Source: DASRFA01 sp035651755 (GTDB lineage Bacteria > Desulfobacterota > Binatia > UBA12015). Taken from it: a stretch of 64,000 nucleotides of DNA. A model generated the notes under the pieces. That model searched no databases and was not told the origin of the DNA. It saw only the letters and a list, made by a program, of their open reading frames with translations. The DNA lies in NCBI GenBank assembly GCA_035651755.1, contig DASRFA010000042.1:5353-69352 (forward strand), in the 5' to 3' direction. Made by a program: the position numbers and the translations under genes. Position 1 is the stretch's first letter. Each line of letters starts with the position of its first letter. Below, piece by piece: positions 35,985 to 44,514 of the stretch.

Positions 35985-38900
35985 CTGAAGCCGCCGATTC
36001 GCATCGCGGGCGCGCGCACGCACAACCTGCGCGACGTCACCTGCGACGTCCCGCAGCAGGCGCTCACCGTCGTGACCGGAGTGTCGGGCTCCGGGAAGTC
36101 GAGCCTCGTCTTCGACACACTGTACGCGGAAGGGCAGCGGCGCTTCGTCCAGTCGATGTCGACGTACACGCGGCTCTTCCTCGAGCGCATGGAGCGGCCG
36201 GACGTCGACTTCGTGAGCAACATCCCGCCGGCGATCGCGCTCGCGCAGAAGAACGCGATCAGGAACGCGCGCTCGACGGTCGGGACGATCACCGAGATCA
36301 ACGACTACCTGCGCCTCCTCTACACGCACGTCGGCGAGACGTCGTGCCTCGCGTGCGGCGGCCGGGTGCTGCGCGACGATCCCGAGACCGGCATCGCGGA
36401 GCTCCGATTGCTCGCCGAGGGCGCGCCCGTCCTCGTGCTGGCGCCGCTCGCGCTGCGCGGCCTTCCGATCGAGGACGTCGTCGCGGGGCTCCTCAAGCAC
36501 GGGCACCGCCGCGCCTGCGTCGCCGGCGAGGTCGTGCGGCTCGACGAGCTCGAGCCGGGGGCCCTCGCGTCCGCCGTCGAGGACGATTGCCTTCTCGTCG
36601 TGATCGACCGCCTCGTCGTCGGGAAGACCGCGCGCGCCCGCATGCGGGAGGCGCTCGAGCGCGCGTTCGGTCTCGGCGAGGGACGCGCGCGCCTCCTTCT
36701 CCACGAGGCGGGCGACCGTCCGGCGACGCGCACGATCCGCCTCGATCGTCGGTTCACGTGCCGGGACTGCGGGCGCGAGGCGCTGGAGCCGTCGCCGAAC
36801 CTCTTCTCCTTCAACAGCCCGCTCGGCGCCTGTCCGGAATGCGAGGGCTTCGGCCGTGTCACCGGCGTCGACCAGGAGAAGGTCATCCCCGATCCGCGGA
36901 AGAGCCTCGCGGACGGCGCGATCGTGCCGTGGCAGACGCCGTCGAACCTCGAGATGCAGGAGTGGATGATGCGCGTGGCCGCGCGCCACGACGTGCGAAC
37001 CCACGTCGCGTACGCGCGCCTCACGGCCGCAGAGAAGCAGTTCGTGCTCGAGGGCGAGCCGCGCGACGCGAGCGTCAAGCGAAGGCGGCGCGAGTGGCGC
37101 TTCCCCGGCGTCCTCGGCTTCTTCAAGTGGCTCGAGCGGAAGCGCTACAAGACGCACGTCCGCATCCTCCTCGCGCGCTACCGCGGCTACACGCCCTGCG
37201 CGGCGTGCGGCGGCCAGCGCCTGCGGCCCGACGCGCTCGCGGTCCGGATCGCGGGCAAGACGATCGCGGAGATCACGGCGCTCCCCGTGTCCGAGCTCGC
37301 GCGCTGGACGAGCGAGCTCCGCCTCGACGACAGCCGCCAGGCGCGCGCCGCGCGCCTCCTCGCCGACGTGCGGAGCCGGCTCGCCTACCTGATCGACGTC
37401 GGGCTCGACTACCTGACGCTCGCGCGCCAGGCGCGCACGCTCTCGGGCGGCGAGGCGCAGCGCATCCACCTCGCGAGCGCGCTCGGGAGCGCGCTCACCG
37501 ACACGCTCTACTGCCTCGACGAGCCGACCGTCGGCCTCCACGCGCGCGATTCCCAGCGTCTCCTGAACGTCCTCCACAAGCTCACGGCCGCCGGCAACAC
37601 GGTCGTGCTCGTGGAGCACGACCCGGTCGTCATCGAGGGCGCGGACCACGTGATCGACCTCGGACCGGGAGGCGGGGCGCGCGGCGGACGCGTGCTCTAC
37701 GCCGGCGCGCCGGCGGGATTGCCGCCCGAGCTGTCGGAGACCGGAGCGCGTCTGCGGGCGCGGACGCTCGACGGCGCCTCGCTCGCGGCCGACGGCGCAT
37801 CGACCGGCGCGGTGTACCGAGCGGCGGGCGCCCGCGGCTCGCACGCCCTGCGCGGCGGCGCAGCGCGCGGGTTTACGATCCACGGCGCGCGCGAGAACAA
37901 CCTGAAGAACGTCACGGTCACGATCCCGTACGGCCAGCTCACCTGCGTGACGGGCGTGTCGGGATCGGGGAAGTCGACGCTCGTCGAGCAGGTGCTCTAC
38001 TGCAACTGGCGGCGCGAGCAGGGCGAGGGCGCGGACGCCGGAGTCGTCGATCGCATCACGGGGCTCGGCGCGTTCGACGACGTCGTGCTCATGACGCAGG
38101 CACCGGTCGGACGCTCGGCACGCTCGAACGCAGTCACCTACCTGAAGGCGTACGACGAGATCCGGAAGCTCCTCGCCGCGACGCCGGCGGCGCGCCTCGC
38201 CCGGATCGGGCCGCGCCACTTCTCGTTCAACACGGCGGGCGGGCGCTGCGAGACCTGCAGCGGCATGGGCACGGTCACGATCGAGATGCACTTCATGGCG
38301 GACCTCACGGTCGCGTGCGACGCGTGCGGCGGCGCGCGCTTCAAGCCGAACGTGCTCGCGGTCCGCTACCGTGGCCGGAACGTGAACGAGATCCTCTCGC
38401 TCACGATCGACGAGGCGGTCGACTTCTTCGGCGACGCGCCCCGCATCCGCGCGCGCCTCGCGGCTCTACGTGCCGTCGGGCTCGGCTACTTGACGCTCGG
38501 CCAGCCGACGTCGACGCTCTCCGGCGGCGAGGCGCAGCGCCTGAAGCTCGCGAGCTTCGTCGACGCGGCGGACTCGGGCGAGCGCAGGCTCCTCGTCTTC
38601 GACGAGCCCACGACCGGCCTCCACCTGTCCGACGTGGCGCGCCTGATCGACGTCCTGCGCGGCCTCGTCGAGCGCGGACAGACGGTGCTGGTCGTCGAGC
38701 ACAACCTCGACTTCATCGCGGCGGCGGACCACGTCGTCGACCTCGGGCCCGAGGGAGGCGAGCGCGGCGGCGAGGTCGTCGCGGAGGGGTCGCCGCTCGA
38801 GCTCGCGCGGCGCGGCGGCACGCCGACGGCGGACGCGCTGCGCGGTCTGCTGTCCGGCGACGGCTCGCCGCCCGTGCGCGAGGTGTCGTCGGAGCTGCGC

Positions 38901-38999
38901 GATGGCCCGCACGCGGCGCGCGCGCGGCGCGACGCGCGCGGGGCGCGCCGGCCGCGCCGCACCGAGCGCGACCTCACCACGCTGCGATCGCCTGCTTGA
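35985..38999 (+). CDS. uvrA: UvrA-family excinuclease ATPase
   Basis: This protein of about 1004 residues has two ABC modules. Walker A segments are GVSGSGKSSL and GVSGSGKSTL; signatures are LSGGEAQRIHLAS and LSGGEAQRLKLAS. Zinc-binding Cys sets are present (CLACGG, CRDCGRE, CPECEG, CAACGG, CETCSG, CDACGG). It recognises bulky DNA lesions and loads UvrB. The segment IPPAIALAQKNAIRN differs from the canonical SPAISIEQK, so this may be a divergent paralogue rather than the main UvrA. CTG 35985 is taken as start (AGGAG with 5 nt spacing, conserved IRIAGARTHNL just after); TTG 35928 is the alternative. Confidence 0.88.
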   Translation: MKPPIRIAGARTHNLRDVTCDVPQQALTVVTGVSGSGKSSLVFDTLYAEGQRRFVQSMSTYTRLFLERMERPDVDFVSNIPPAIALAQKNAIRNARSTVGTITEINDYLRLLYTHVGETSCLACGGRVLRDDPETGIAELRLLAEGAPVLVLAPLALRGLPIEDVVAGLLKHGHRRACVAGEVVRLDELEPGALASAVEDDCLLVVIDRLVVGKTARARMREALERAFGLGEGRARLLLHEAGDRPATRTIRLDRRFTCRDCGREALEPSPNLFSFNSPLGACPECEGFGRVTGVDQEKVIPDPRKSLADGAIVPWQTPSNLEMQEWMMRVAARHDVRTHVAYARLTAAEKQFVLEGEPRDASVKRRRREWRFPGVLGFFKWLERKRYKTHVRILLARYRGYTPCAACGGQRLRPDALAVRIAGKTIAEITALPVSELARWTSELRLDDSRQARAARLLADVRSRLAYLIDVGLDYLTLARQARTLSGGEAQRIHLASALGSALTDTLYCLDEPTVGLHARDSQRLLNVLHKLTAAGNTVVLVEHDPVVIEGADHVIDLGPGGGARGGRVLYAGAPAGLPPELSETGARLRARTLDGASLAADGASTGAVYRAAGARGSHALRGGAARGFTIHGARENNLKNVTVTIPYGQLTCVTGVSGSGKSTLVEQVLYCNWRREQGEGADAGVVDRITGLGAFDDVVLMTQAPVGRSARSNAVTYLKAYDEIRKLLAATPAARLARIGPRHFSFNTAGGRCETCSGMGTVTIEMHFMADLTVACDACGGARFKPNVLAVRYRGRNVNEILSLTIDEAVDFFGDAPRIRARLAALRAVGLGYLTLGQPTSTLSGGEAQRLKLASFVDAADSGERRLLVFDEPTTGLHLSDVARLIDVLRGLVERGQTVLVVEHNLDFIAAADHVVDLGPEGGERGGEVVAEGSPLELARRGGTPTADALRGLLSGDGSPPVREVSSELRDGPHAARARRDARGARRPRRTERDLTTLRSPA

Positions 39000-40383
39000 G
39001 CGCCGCGATCCGCGCCGCCTGAGCGGGGTTGCGGACGAGGTTCTGCTTGGGATTCTCGAACGGGTTCGCGAGCAGGTCGTAGAGCGCCTTCTCCCTGTTC
39101 GTCTTGCTGACGTAGAGCTTCCAGAGCGAGGTGAGCGCGCCCGTTCCCGAGTCGTACGTCGCCTGGCGCACCGACTTGTCGCCGCCCAGGTCGCGATTGG
39201 AGAACATCTCCGTCCGGAGGTCGTCCGTCGTGCCGGACGCGACGGCGCGGAAGCTCAGCGCATCGGGGAACCGCACCGCGTCGAGCGGATCCGGGACCCA
39301 CGACGGAATGGACGACTGTCCCTCGCGCGCGTAGTCGAGGATCGTCGGCATGATGTCGATCGTGCCCGCGAGCGCGGGGTGGAGGCCGCGCGCCGGGATG
39401 CGCCACGGCGTGCCGACGGGCGCGGGGCAGTTCGCGATGATCGGCGTCCGGAGGCCGTTCTCCGTGAAGTTCGCCTTGCCGCGCGCGAGCGCAGCGCCGT
39501 GGTCGGCCGTGTACATGACGATCGTGTCGTTGCGGATCCCGCGCAGGTCGAGCTCGTTCACGATGTCGCCGACCATGGTGTCGACCCAGGTGCAGCTGTT
39601 CAGGAAGCGCTGGAGGTTCGTGTCGCTGAGGCCGACCGGCTTGTCGCCGCACGTGGTCGGGCTCGGCTGCTCGAAGGCGTGGAAGTCGTAGGTCGCTCCC
39701 GCGATGTACGGCGAGTGCGGGATCTCGGGAGCGAACATGACGAACCAGGGCTCGGGTCGCTGGCCCGGGCCGTCGAGGAACGAGCGGAACAGGTCCGGGC
39801 CGTGGAGGTTCGTATTCTGGATCGTCTCGGCGCCGCTCCCGGGTTGATTGACGTTGAAGAAGTTCGAGAGCAGGGCGCCGTCGACCTCCCATTTCCCGAG
39901 GCCGTACGTCTTGTAGCCGAGGCCGCCGAGCGCGAGCGGGATCGTCACGCGGCCGCCCGCCGCCAGCTTCGCCGGAATGTCGTCCTCGCGGTGGATGTAG
40001 AAGGTCCCGTCGTGCGGGAGGTCGCGCCGGTTGAGCCCGGTCTGGATCGACTGTCGCGCCCACGCCGACTTCGGCGCGGTCGAGAGGCCGAGCGGGAAGC
40101 AGATGCCGCCCGCGGCCAGCGCATCGAGGGTCGGCGTGCGGCCGAGCGGGAAGCGGTACGGCTGGCAGTTGGGGTCCTGCTGCAGATCGCACGTCGGGAT
40201 CGCGGCGCCGAAGCACGGCCCGACCTCGGGCTGCATGAAGCTGTAGTACGGCCAGCCCCAGTCGTCGGAGACGACGAGCAGGATGTTCGGGCGGGATGCC
40301 GATGCGCGCGCGCGACGCGCGCCGCCGACCGCGAGCGTGGCCGCAGCAGCGGCCGTCATGCCGATGAATTCACGTCGGTTCAT
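38974..40383 (-). CDS. Tat-exported sulfatase family protein
   Basis: This 469-residue alkaline-phosphatase-superfamily enzyme has a Tat signal (NRREFIGMTAAAA then ARASA). Metal ligands are visible: VVSDDWGWP, and YTADHGAALARGK with GLRTP. At the maturation site the sequence is SAWARQSIQTG: Ser106 occupies the formylglycine position and Arg110 is kept, but the usual Pro is Trp. A Ser-type site would need an anaerobic-type maturase; none is in the window. Its end overlaps the uvrA end by 26 bp on the opposite strand. ATG 40383 has GGAGGAG upstream. Confidence 0.85.
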   Translation of the reverse strand: MNRREFIGMTAAAAATLAVGGARRARASASRPNILLVVSDDWGWPYYSFMQPEVGPCFGAAIPTCDLQQDPNCQPYRFPLGRTPTLDALAAGGICFPLGLSTAPKSAWARQSIQTGLNRRDLPHDGTFYIHREDDIPAKLAAGGRVTIPLALGGLGYKTYGLGKWEVDGALLSNFFNVNQPGSGAETIQNTNLHGPDLFRSFLDGPGQRPEPWFVMFAPEIPHSPYIAGATYDFHAFEQPSPTTCGDKPVGLSDTNLQRFLNSCTWVDTMVGDIVNELDLRGIRNDTIVMYTADHGAALARGKANFTENGLRTPIIANCPAPVGTPWRIPARGLHPALAGTIDIMPTILDYAREGQSSIPSWVPDPLDAVRFPDALSFRAVASGTTDDLRTEMFSNRDLGGDKSVRQATYDSGTGALTSLWKLYVSKTNREKALYDLLANPFENPKQNLVRNPAQAARIAALKQAIAAW

Positions 40384-40425
40384 CGCCTTCTCCTCCGGCG
40401 CCCGACGCGAAAGGTTGGCAACTCT

Positions 40426-40541
40426 GCCGCGACGCGAGTCGCGGCTCGGTCCGTTGCGGCGCGTATATGCCGCGCTCGCCGTGCCGGTCAAGCGACCGGC
40501 CTGCTCCGGTCGCCGCCGTTCAGCGCGGGATCTGCTTGACA
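40426..40541. promoter_or_regulatory. Two hairpins and a -35-like box in the divergent sulfatase/amidohydrolase region
   Basis: GCCGCGAC (40426-40433) pairs with GTCGCGGC (40438-40445) around GCGA. GCCGGTC (40483-40489) pairs with GACCGGC (40494-40500) around AAGC. TTGACA lies at 40536-40541, pointing to the amidohydrolase, but I see no good -10 box 16-18 nt further. The inverted repeats could be operators for one or both genes. Confidence 0.35.
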
Positions 40542-40584
40542 CGGCGACCTCGTCGGACGCAGCGTGGCGGTCGCGGAGGGAACC

Positions 40585-41778
40585 ATGGCGACCGAAGTCG
40601 CGAGGCAACGACCGATCGTCGTCGACGCGGACGGCCACGTCTGCGAGCCGCCCGACCTCTGGGAGAAGGGGCTGCCCGCAGCGATGCGCGAGCGCGGCCC
40701 GCGCATCCGCTGGAGCGACGCGGACGGCTGCCAGCAGGTGCTGGTCGAGGACTTCGTCTCGATCCCGCGCGGGCTCGCGGGGCTCTGCAACGCCGGTACG
40801 GGGAACTTCAACTTCGGCGACGACATGCGCTACGAGGACGGGCACCGCGCCGGCTTCGACGCGCGCGAGCGTGTCAAGGTGCTCGACGCGGAGGGCATCG
40901 ACGTCGCGGTCGTGTACTGCGGCCTCGGACAGTCGCTCGGCGGCATCCGCGATCCGGCGCTCGCGGTCGCGTGCCACCAGGTCTGGAACGACTGGATCGC
41001 CGAGTGGGTTTCGGCGGCGCCCGACCGGCTCGTCGGGACGGCGGTGCTCCCCGCGCAGGATCCGAAGGCGGCCGCGGCCGAGGTGCACCGGGTCGCGCGC
41101 ATGGGCCTCTGCGCCGGGGTCGTGCGGCCGAACCCGGTGCTCGGGAAGCCGCTCTGGGACCGCGCGTTCGACCCGATGTACGAGGCGCTCGCGGAGCACG
41201 GCATCCCGCTCGGCCTGCACGGCGCCGGCCTCTGGGACCTCGAGGGCACGTCGAAGCGCATGGTCGATCTGATGGCGCCCGGGACGCACCACGCGCTCAT
41301 CCTCTTCTTCGACCAGTACATGACGCTCGCGAACCTCGTGTACGCGGGCGTGCTGGAACGGCATCCCGATCTCAAGATCGCCGTCCTCGAGTCCGGCGGC
41401 GGCTGGATCGCGCACTGGATGGATCGGATGGACGAGTTCCTCGCGGCCTACGCGTGGGCGACGGCGCCGCTATCGCTCAAGCCGAGCGAGTACTTCCGCC
41501 GCCAGTGCGCGATCAGCTTCGATCCGGGCGAGCGCTCGATGAGCGCGATGATGCGCCTGGCCGGACGCGAGAACGTGATCTGGGCGTCCGACTTCCCGCA
41601 CAGCGACGCGCGCTACCCCGGCGTCGTCGACGAGCTGCGCGAGCACACCGAGGACCTGTCCGAGCCCGACAAGACCGCCCTCTACGGGCAGAACGCCTCG
41701 CGACTCTATGGAATTGCAGCGCCGGGACGGGTCGCGGGCGCTCTCTCGGTCGAGGCCGCGCGTCAAGGGGTCGTGTAG
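40585..41778 (+). CDS. Amidohydrolase-2 family metal-dependent hydrolase
   Basis: This 397-residue TIM-barrel enzyme begins with VDADGHVCEP and continues with RVKVLDAEGIDVAVVY, HGAGLWD, ESGGGWIAHWMDRMDEF and WASDFPHSDA, the metal-ligand segments of the amidohydrolase-2 (decarboxylase/hydrolase) group. Members open or decarboxylate aromatic ring products. ATG 40585 follows GGAGGG. It is divergent from the sulfatase and its end overlaps the next leftward gene by 16 bp. Confidence 0.85.
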   Translation: MATEVARQRPIVVDADGHVCEPPDLWEKGLPAAMRERGPRIRWSDADGCQQVLVEDFVSIPRGLAGLCNAGTGNFNFGDDMRYEDGHRAGFDARERVKVLDAEGIDVAVVYCGLGQSLGGIRDPALAVACHQVWNDWIAEWVSAAPDRLVGTAVLPAQDPKAAAAEVHRVARMGLCAGVVRPNPVLGKPLWDRAFDPMYEALAEHGIPLGLHGAGLWDLEGTSKRMVDLMAPGTHHALILFFDQYMTLANLVYAGVLERHPDLKIAVLESGGGWIAHWMDRMDEFLAAYAWATAPLSLKPSEYFRRQCAISFDPGERSMSAMMRLAGRENVIWASDFPHSDARYPGVVDELREHTEDLSEPDKTALYGQNASRLYGIAAPGRVAGALSVEAARQGVV

Positions 41779-42254
41779 AGGACCAGCGCGCCCCAGAGGA
41801 TGAGCGAGTCGCTTTGCGATGGGATCGTGGCGCGCAGGTAAGCGGCCGATGCCGGACCGATCGGGTTGCCGACGATCGCCGTGGTCGAGAACGTGCGCGG
41901 GTCGTGCTCGGAGCCGATCGTTGCGATCGTCGCCATGTTCGAGCCGCCCGCCGACTTCGGCGTCGCCTTCACGAGCGTCAAGAACATCGTCATGCTCGGG
42001 TTGAAGTCGGTCGCGAACAGCGTGACTTTCGTGATCTGAGCTCCAGGCGGGAGCGCGAGCGGCGCGAGGAAGTCACCCGCTCCGCGCAGGGACGACCCGC
42101 CGTTGTCCCAGACGTCAGTCCCATCGCTGGGGTGGAACGCCGCGGGGGGAACGACCAGGCGCGCCGGTGCCCCGAGAGCCGGAGCGGACCCGATGAGCGC
42201 CATGGCGACCGCCAAAGCTCCGGCGAATCGCAGCCGGCGCTTATCAACGCTCAA
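41763..42254 (-). CDS. Secreted protein of unknown function
   Basis: This 163-residue protein has a signal peptide (AGALAVAMALIGSAPALGA). The mature domain contains VVPPAAFHPSDGTDVW and ITKVTLFATDFNPSMTMFLTL, a small beta-sandwich-like pattern. I do not recognise a named family. TTG 42254 is used as start because GGGAGG lies 7 nt upstream and the basic signal N-region (DKRRLR) follows at once. Its end overlaps the amidohydrolase end by 16 bp on the other strand. Confidence 0.65.
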   Translation of the reverse strand: MSVDKRRLRFAGALAVAMALIGSAPALGAPARLVVPPAAFHPSDGTDVWDNGGSSLRGAGDFLAPLALPPGAQITKVTLFATDFNPSMTMFLTLVKATPKSAGGSNMATIATIGSEHDPRTFSTTAIVGNPIGPASAAYLRATIPSQSDSLILWGALVLYTTP

Positions 42255-42514
42255 AGCGCACCTCCCATCTTCGGCGCGACGAGTTCAGGGTAGCGGGACG
42301 CCTCGCTCGAACAGTGCTCCCCGCGGCCGTAGATCGCAAGACGGCGGTCTCGCGCGGCGGACTCGAGGAATCCGGCGTCCCGCGGTGGTCGCGCCGGAAA
42401 CGTAGAACGGCGGCGGGGCTTGCCCGCCGCCGGCGGTTCGTGGTCTTGTCCTCGTCGCTTCCGCGAGTGCGCAGCGCGACTCCGACGCTCCCGCGGGGAA
42501 AGGATCCGCCGCCC

Positions 42515-44407
42515 ATGGAGCGCAGCCGCCCGACCCGGATCGCCGCTGCCCTGATTCTCGTCGCCGGACTGGTCGGTATCGCCGCGTGCAGCGGCAGCAG
42601 CGGAGGGTCGTCGGCCGAATCCGGCGCACCGCAGTGCGACGGCGCGCAGGAGTTCGCGAGCACGTTCGAAGGGATCCAGAAGACGATCTTCGAGCGCCAC
42701 GGCTGCACCGAGCAGGTCTGCCACGGCAGCGCCGCCTCCGGCGGACTGAACCTGTCGCCGGAGGTCGCCTACGACAACCTCTTCGACGTCCCATCGCTCG
42801 AGAGCCCGCTCAAGCGCATCGAGCCGGGGGACGAGGAGAGGAGCTTCCTCTGGCGGAAGCTCGCGGCGAAGACGCGGCCGGGCAAGGTGCAGATCGTCGG
42901 CGCGCCGATGCCGAACAACGAATCCGTCCTGAGCGAGGACGAGCTCGAGCTCCTGCGACTCTGGATCTACGCCGGCGCGCCGCGCGACGCGACGGTCGTC
43001 GGCACCGACAAGCTGCTCGGCGCCTGCCTTCCGCCGCCCGAGCCGATCACGATCAAGCCGCTCGATCCGCCGGCGCCCGGCGAGGGCGTGCAGTTCGTGC
43101 TGCCGTCGATCGAGCTCGCCGCGCACAGCGAGGTCGAGCGCTGCTTCGCGATGTACTACGACGTCCGCGACCAGGTGCCGCCGGAGATGCAGGATCCGAC
43201 CGGCCGCTTCTTCCGCTACGCGGGCCAGGAGCTCCGGCAGGACCCGCAGAGCCATCATCTGGTGCTGTACTACTCGCAGGTCCCCGTCGAGAAGATCCAC
43301 GACGCCGCGTTCGGCGCGTGGACGTGCGCCGACGGCGAGACGCCGGGCGCGCCCTGCGAGCCGACCGAGCGCAGCGCGTGCGGGAGCGGGCAGTGCCGGA
43401 GCGAGGTGAAGCCGACGGTCGGCTGCGTCGGCTTCGGCCCGCCGGGATCGGGCGTCACCGGCACGATCCAGCTCGGCGGCGCGCAGGCGCCGCAGGCCTA
43501 CCAGCGCCTCCGCGACGGCGTCTTCGCGCAGGTCCCGATGACGGGAATCGTCTACTGGAACCCGCACGCCTTCAACTTGACGGACCGCGACCACACGCTC
43601 CACGGCCGCATGAACTTCTACTTCGCGAAGGACCAGCGCTGGCCGATCCACCCGATCTTCGACGCGACCCACGTCTTCTCCGCGAACGCCGCGCCGTACA
43701 CGAAGCAGACGATCTGCGCGGACCACGTCCTGCCGCAGGGCACGCGGCTCTTCGGGCTCACGTCGCACACGCACAAGCGCGGCAAGCGCTTCTACGCGTT
43801 CCACCCCGACGGGACGCAGATCTTCGAGAACTTCATCTACAACGATCCCGTCAAGCAGGCGTTCGACCCGCCGCTCGAGTTCGACTCGCCGAACGACGCG
43901 GATCGCACGATCCACTTCTGCGCCGACTACAACAACGGCGTCGCCGAGGACGGATCGCCCGACCCCGAGAAGGTGACGCGCGCCTCGCGCGTCCCGGAGA
44001 GCGCCCGCATGACGATCGGCCGCTGCAAGCCGGTCGCGTGCGCGGCCGGCCAGATCGGCGCGCCCTGCGACGGCGACGGCGACGACGCCGCGTGCGACTC
44101 GTCGCCCGGCGCGGGCGACGGCTCGTGCGACGCCTGCCCGATCACCGGCGGCGAGAGCACGGAGAACGAGATGTTCATCCTGATCGGGCAGTCGTACATC
44201 GACGAGCACTTCCCGCAGCCGTCGAGCGACGGCCCGCTCTTCGGCGGCCTCGCATCGCTCCCGCCGGAAGGCGACCCGACGAAGCCGGGCTGGGACGCGA
44301 GCGGGCGGTCGACGTACGGCGGGATCGCCGCGGTGCCGTCGATGGGGTGCTCGTCCGCTCCGGGCGGGCATCTCGGGCACGCAGCTCACGCCGCGCACGG
44401 GGGCTGA
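42515..44407 (+). CDS. PHM-like copper lipoprotein with N-terminal cytochrome-like motif
   Basis: This 630-residue protein has a lipobox (GIAAC). Residues about 45-135 look like the truncated cytochrome-c-like modules of Myxococcota-type proteins (GCTEQVCHGS..GGLNLS then RLWIYAGAP); the Cys spacing is C-x4-CH, not the haem motif CxxCH. The remainder resembles peptidylglycine monooxygenase-type copper folds. The QSHHLVLYY pair and NPHAFN could form one copper site; SHTHKRG and ARMTIGRC supply His-x-His and Met for the other. Ascorbate-type oxidative chemistry is inferred from these ligands only. ATG 42515 lies about 11 nt after AAAGGA. Confidence 0.72.
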   Translation: MERSRPTRIAAALILVAGLVGIAACSGSSGGSSAESGAPQCDGAQEFASTFEGIQKTIFERHGCTEQVCHGSAASGGLNLSPEVAYDNLFDVPSLESPLKRIEPGDEERSFLWRKLAAKTRPGKVQIVGAPMPNNESVLSEDELELLRLWIYAGAPRDATVVGTDKLLGACLPPPEPITIKPLDPPAPGEGVQFVLPSIELAAHSEVERCFAMYYDVRDQVPPEMQDPTGRFFRYAGQELRQDPQSHHLVLYYSQVPVEKIHDAAFGAWTCADGETPGAPCEPTERSACGSGQCRSEVKPTVGCVGFGPPGSGVTGTIQLGGAQAPQAYQRLRDGVFAQVPMTGIVYWNPHAFNLTDRDHTLHGRMNFYFAKDQRWPIHPIFDATHVFSANAAPYTKQTICADHVLPQGTRLFGLTSHTHKRGKRFYAFHPDGTQIFENFIYNDPVKQAFDPPLEFDSPNDADRTIHFCADYNNGVAEDGSPDPEKVTRASRVPESARMTIGRCKPVACAAGQIGAPCDGDGDDAACDSSPGAGDGSCDACPITGGESTENEMFILIGQSYIDEHFPQPSSDGPLFGGLASLPPEGDPTKPGWDASGRSTYGGIAAVPSMGCSSAPGGHLGHAAHAAHGG

Positions 44408-44514
44408 GCCCCGCGCTCGAATATTTCGCATCGCGCTCTCGTCGGAAGCGGCGCTCGCAGGCGAACGTCGGCAGGGGATCCCGTTCGCTCCGCGGGCTCT
44501 GAGCCTCGGATTTC

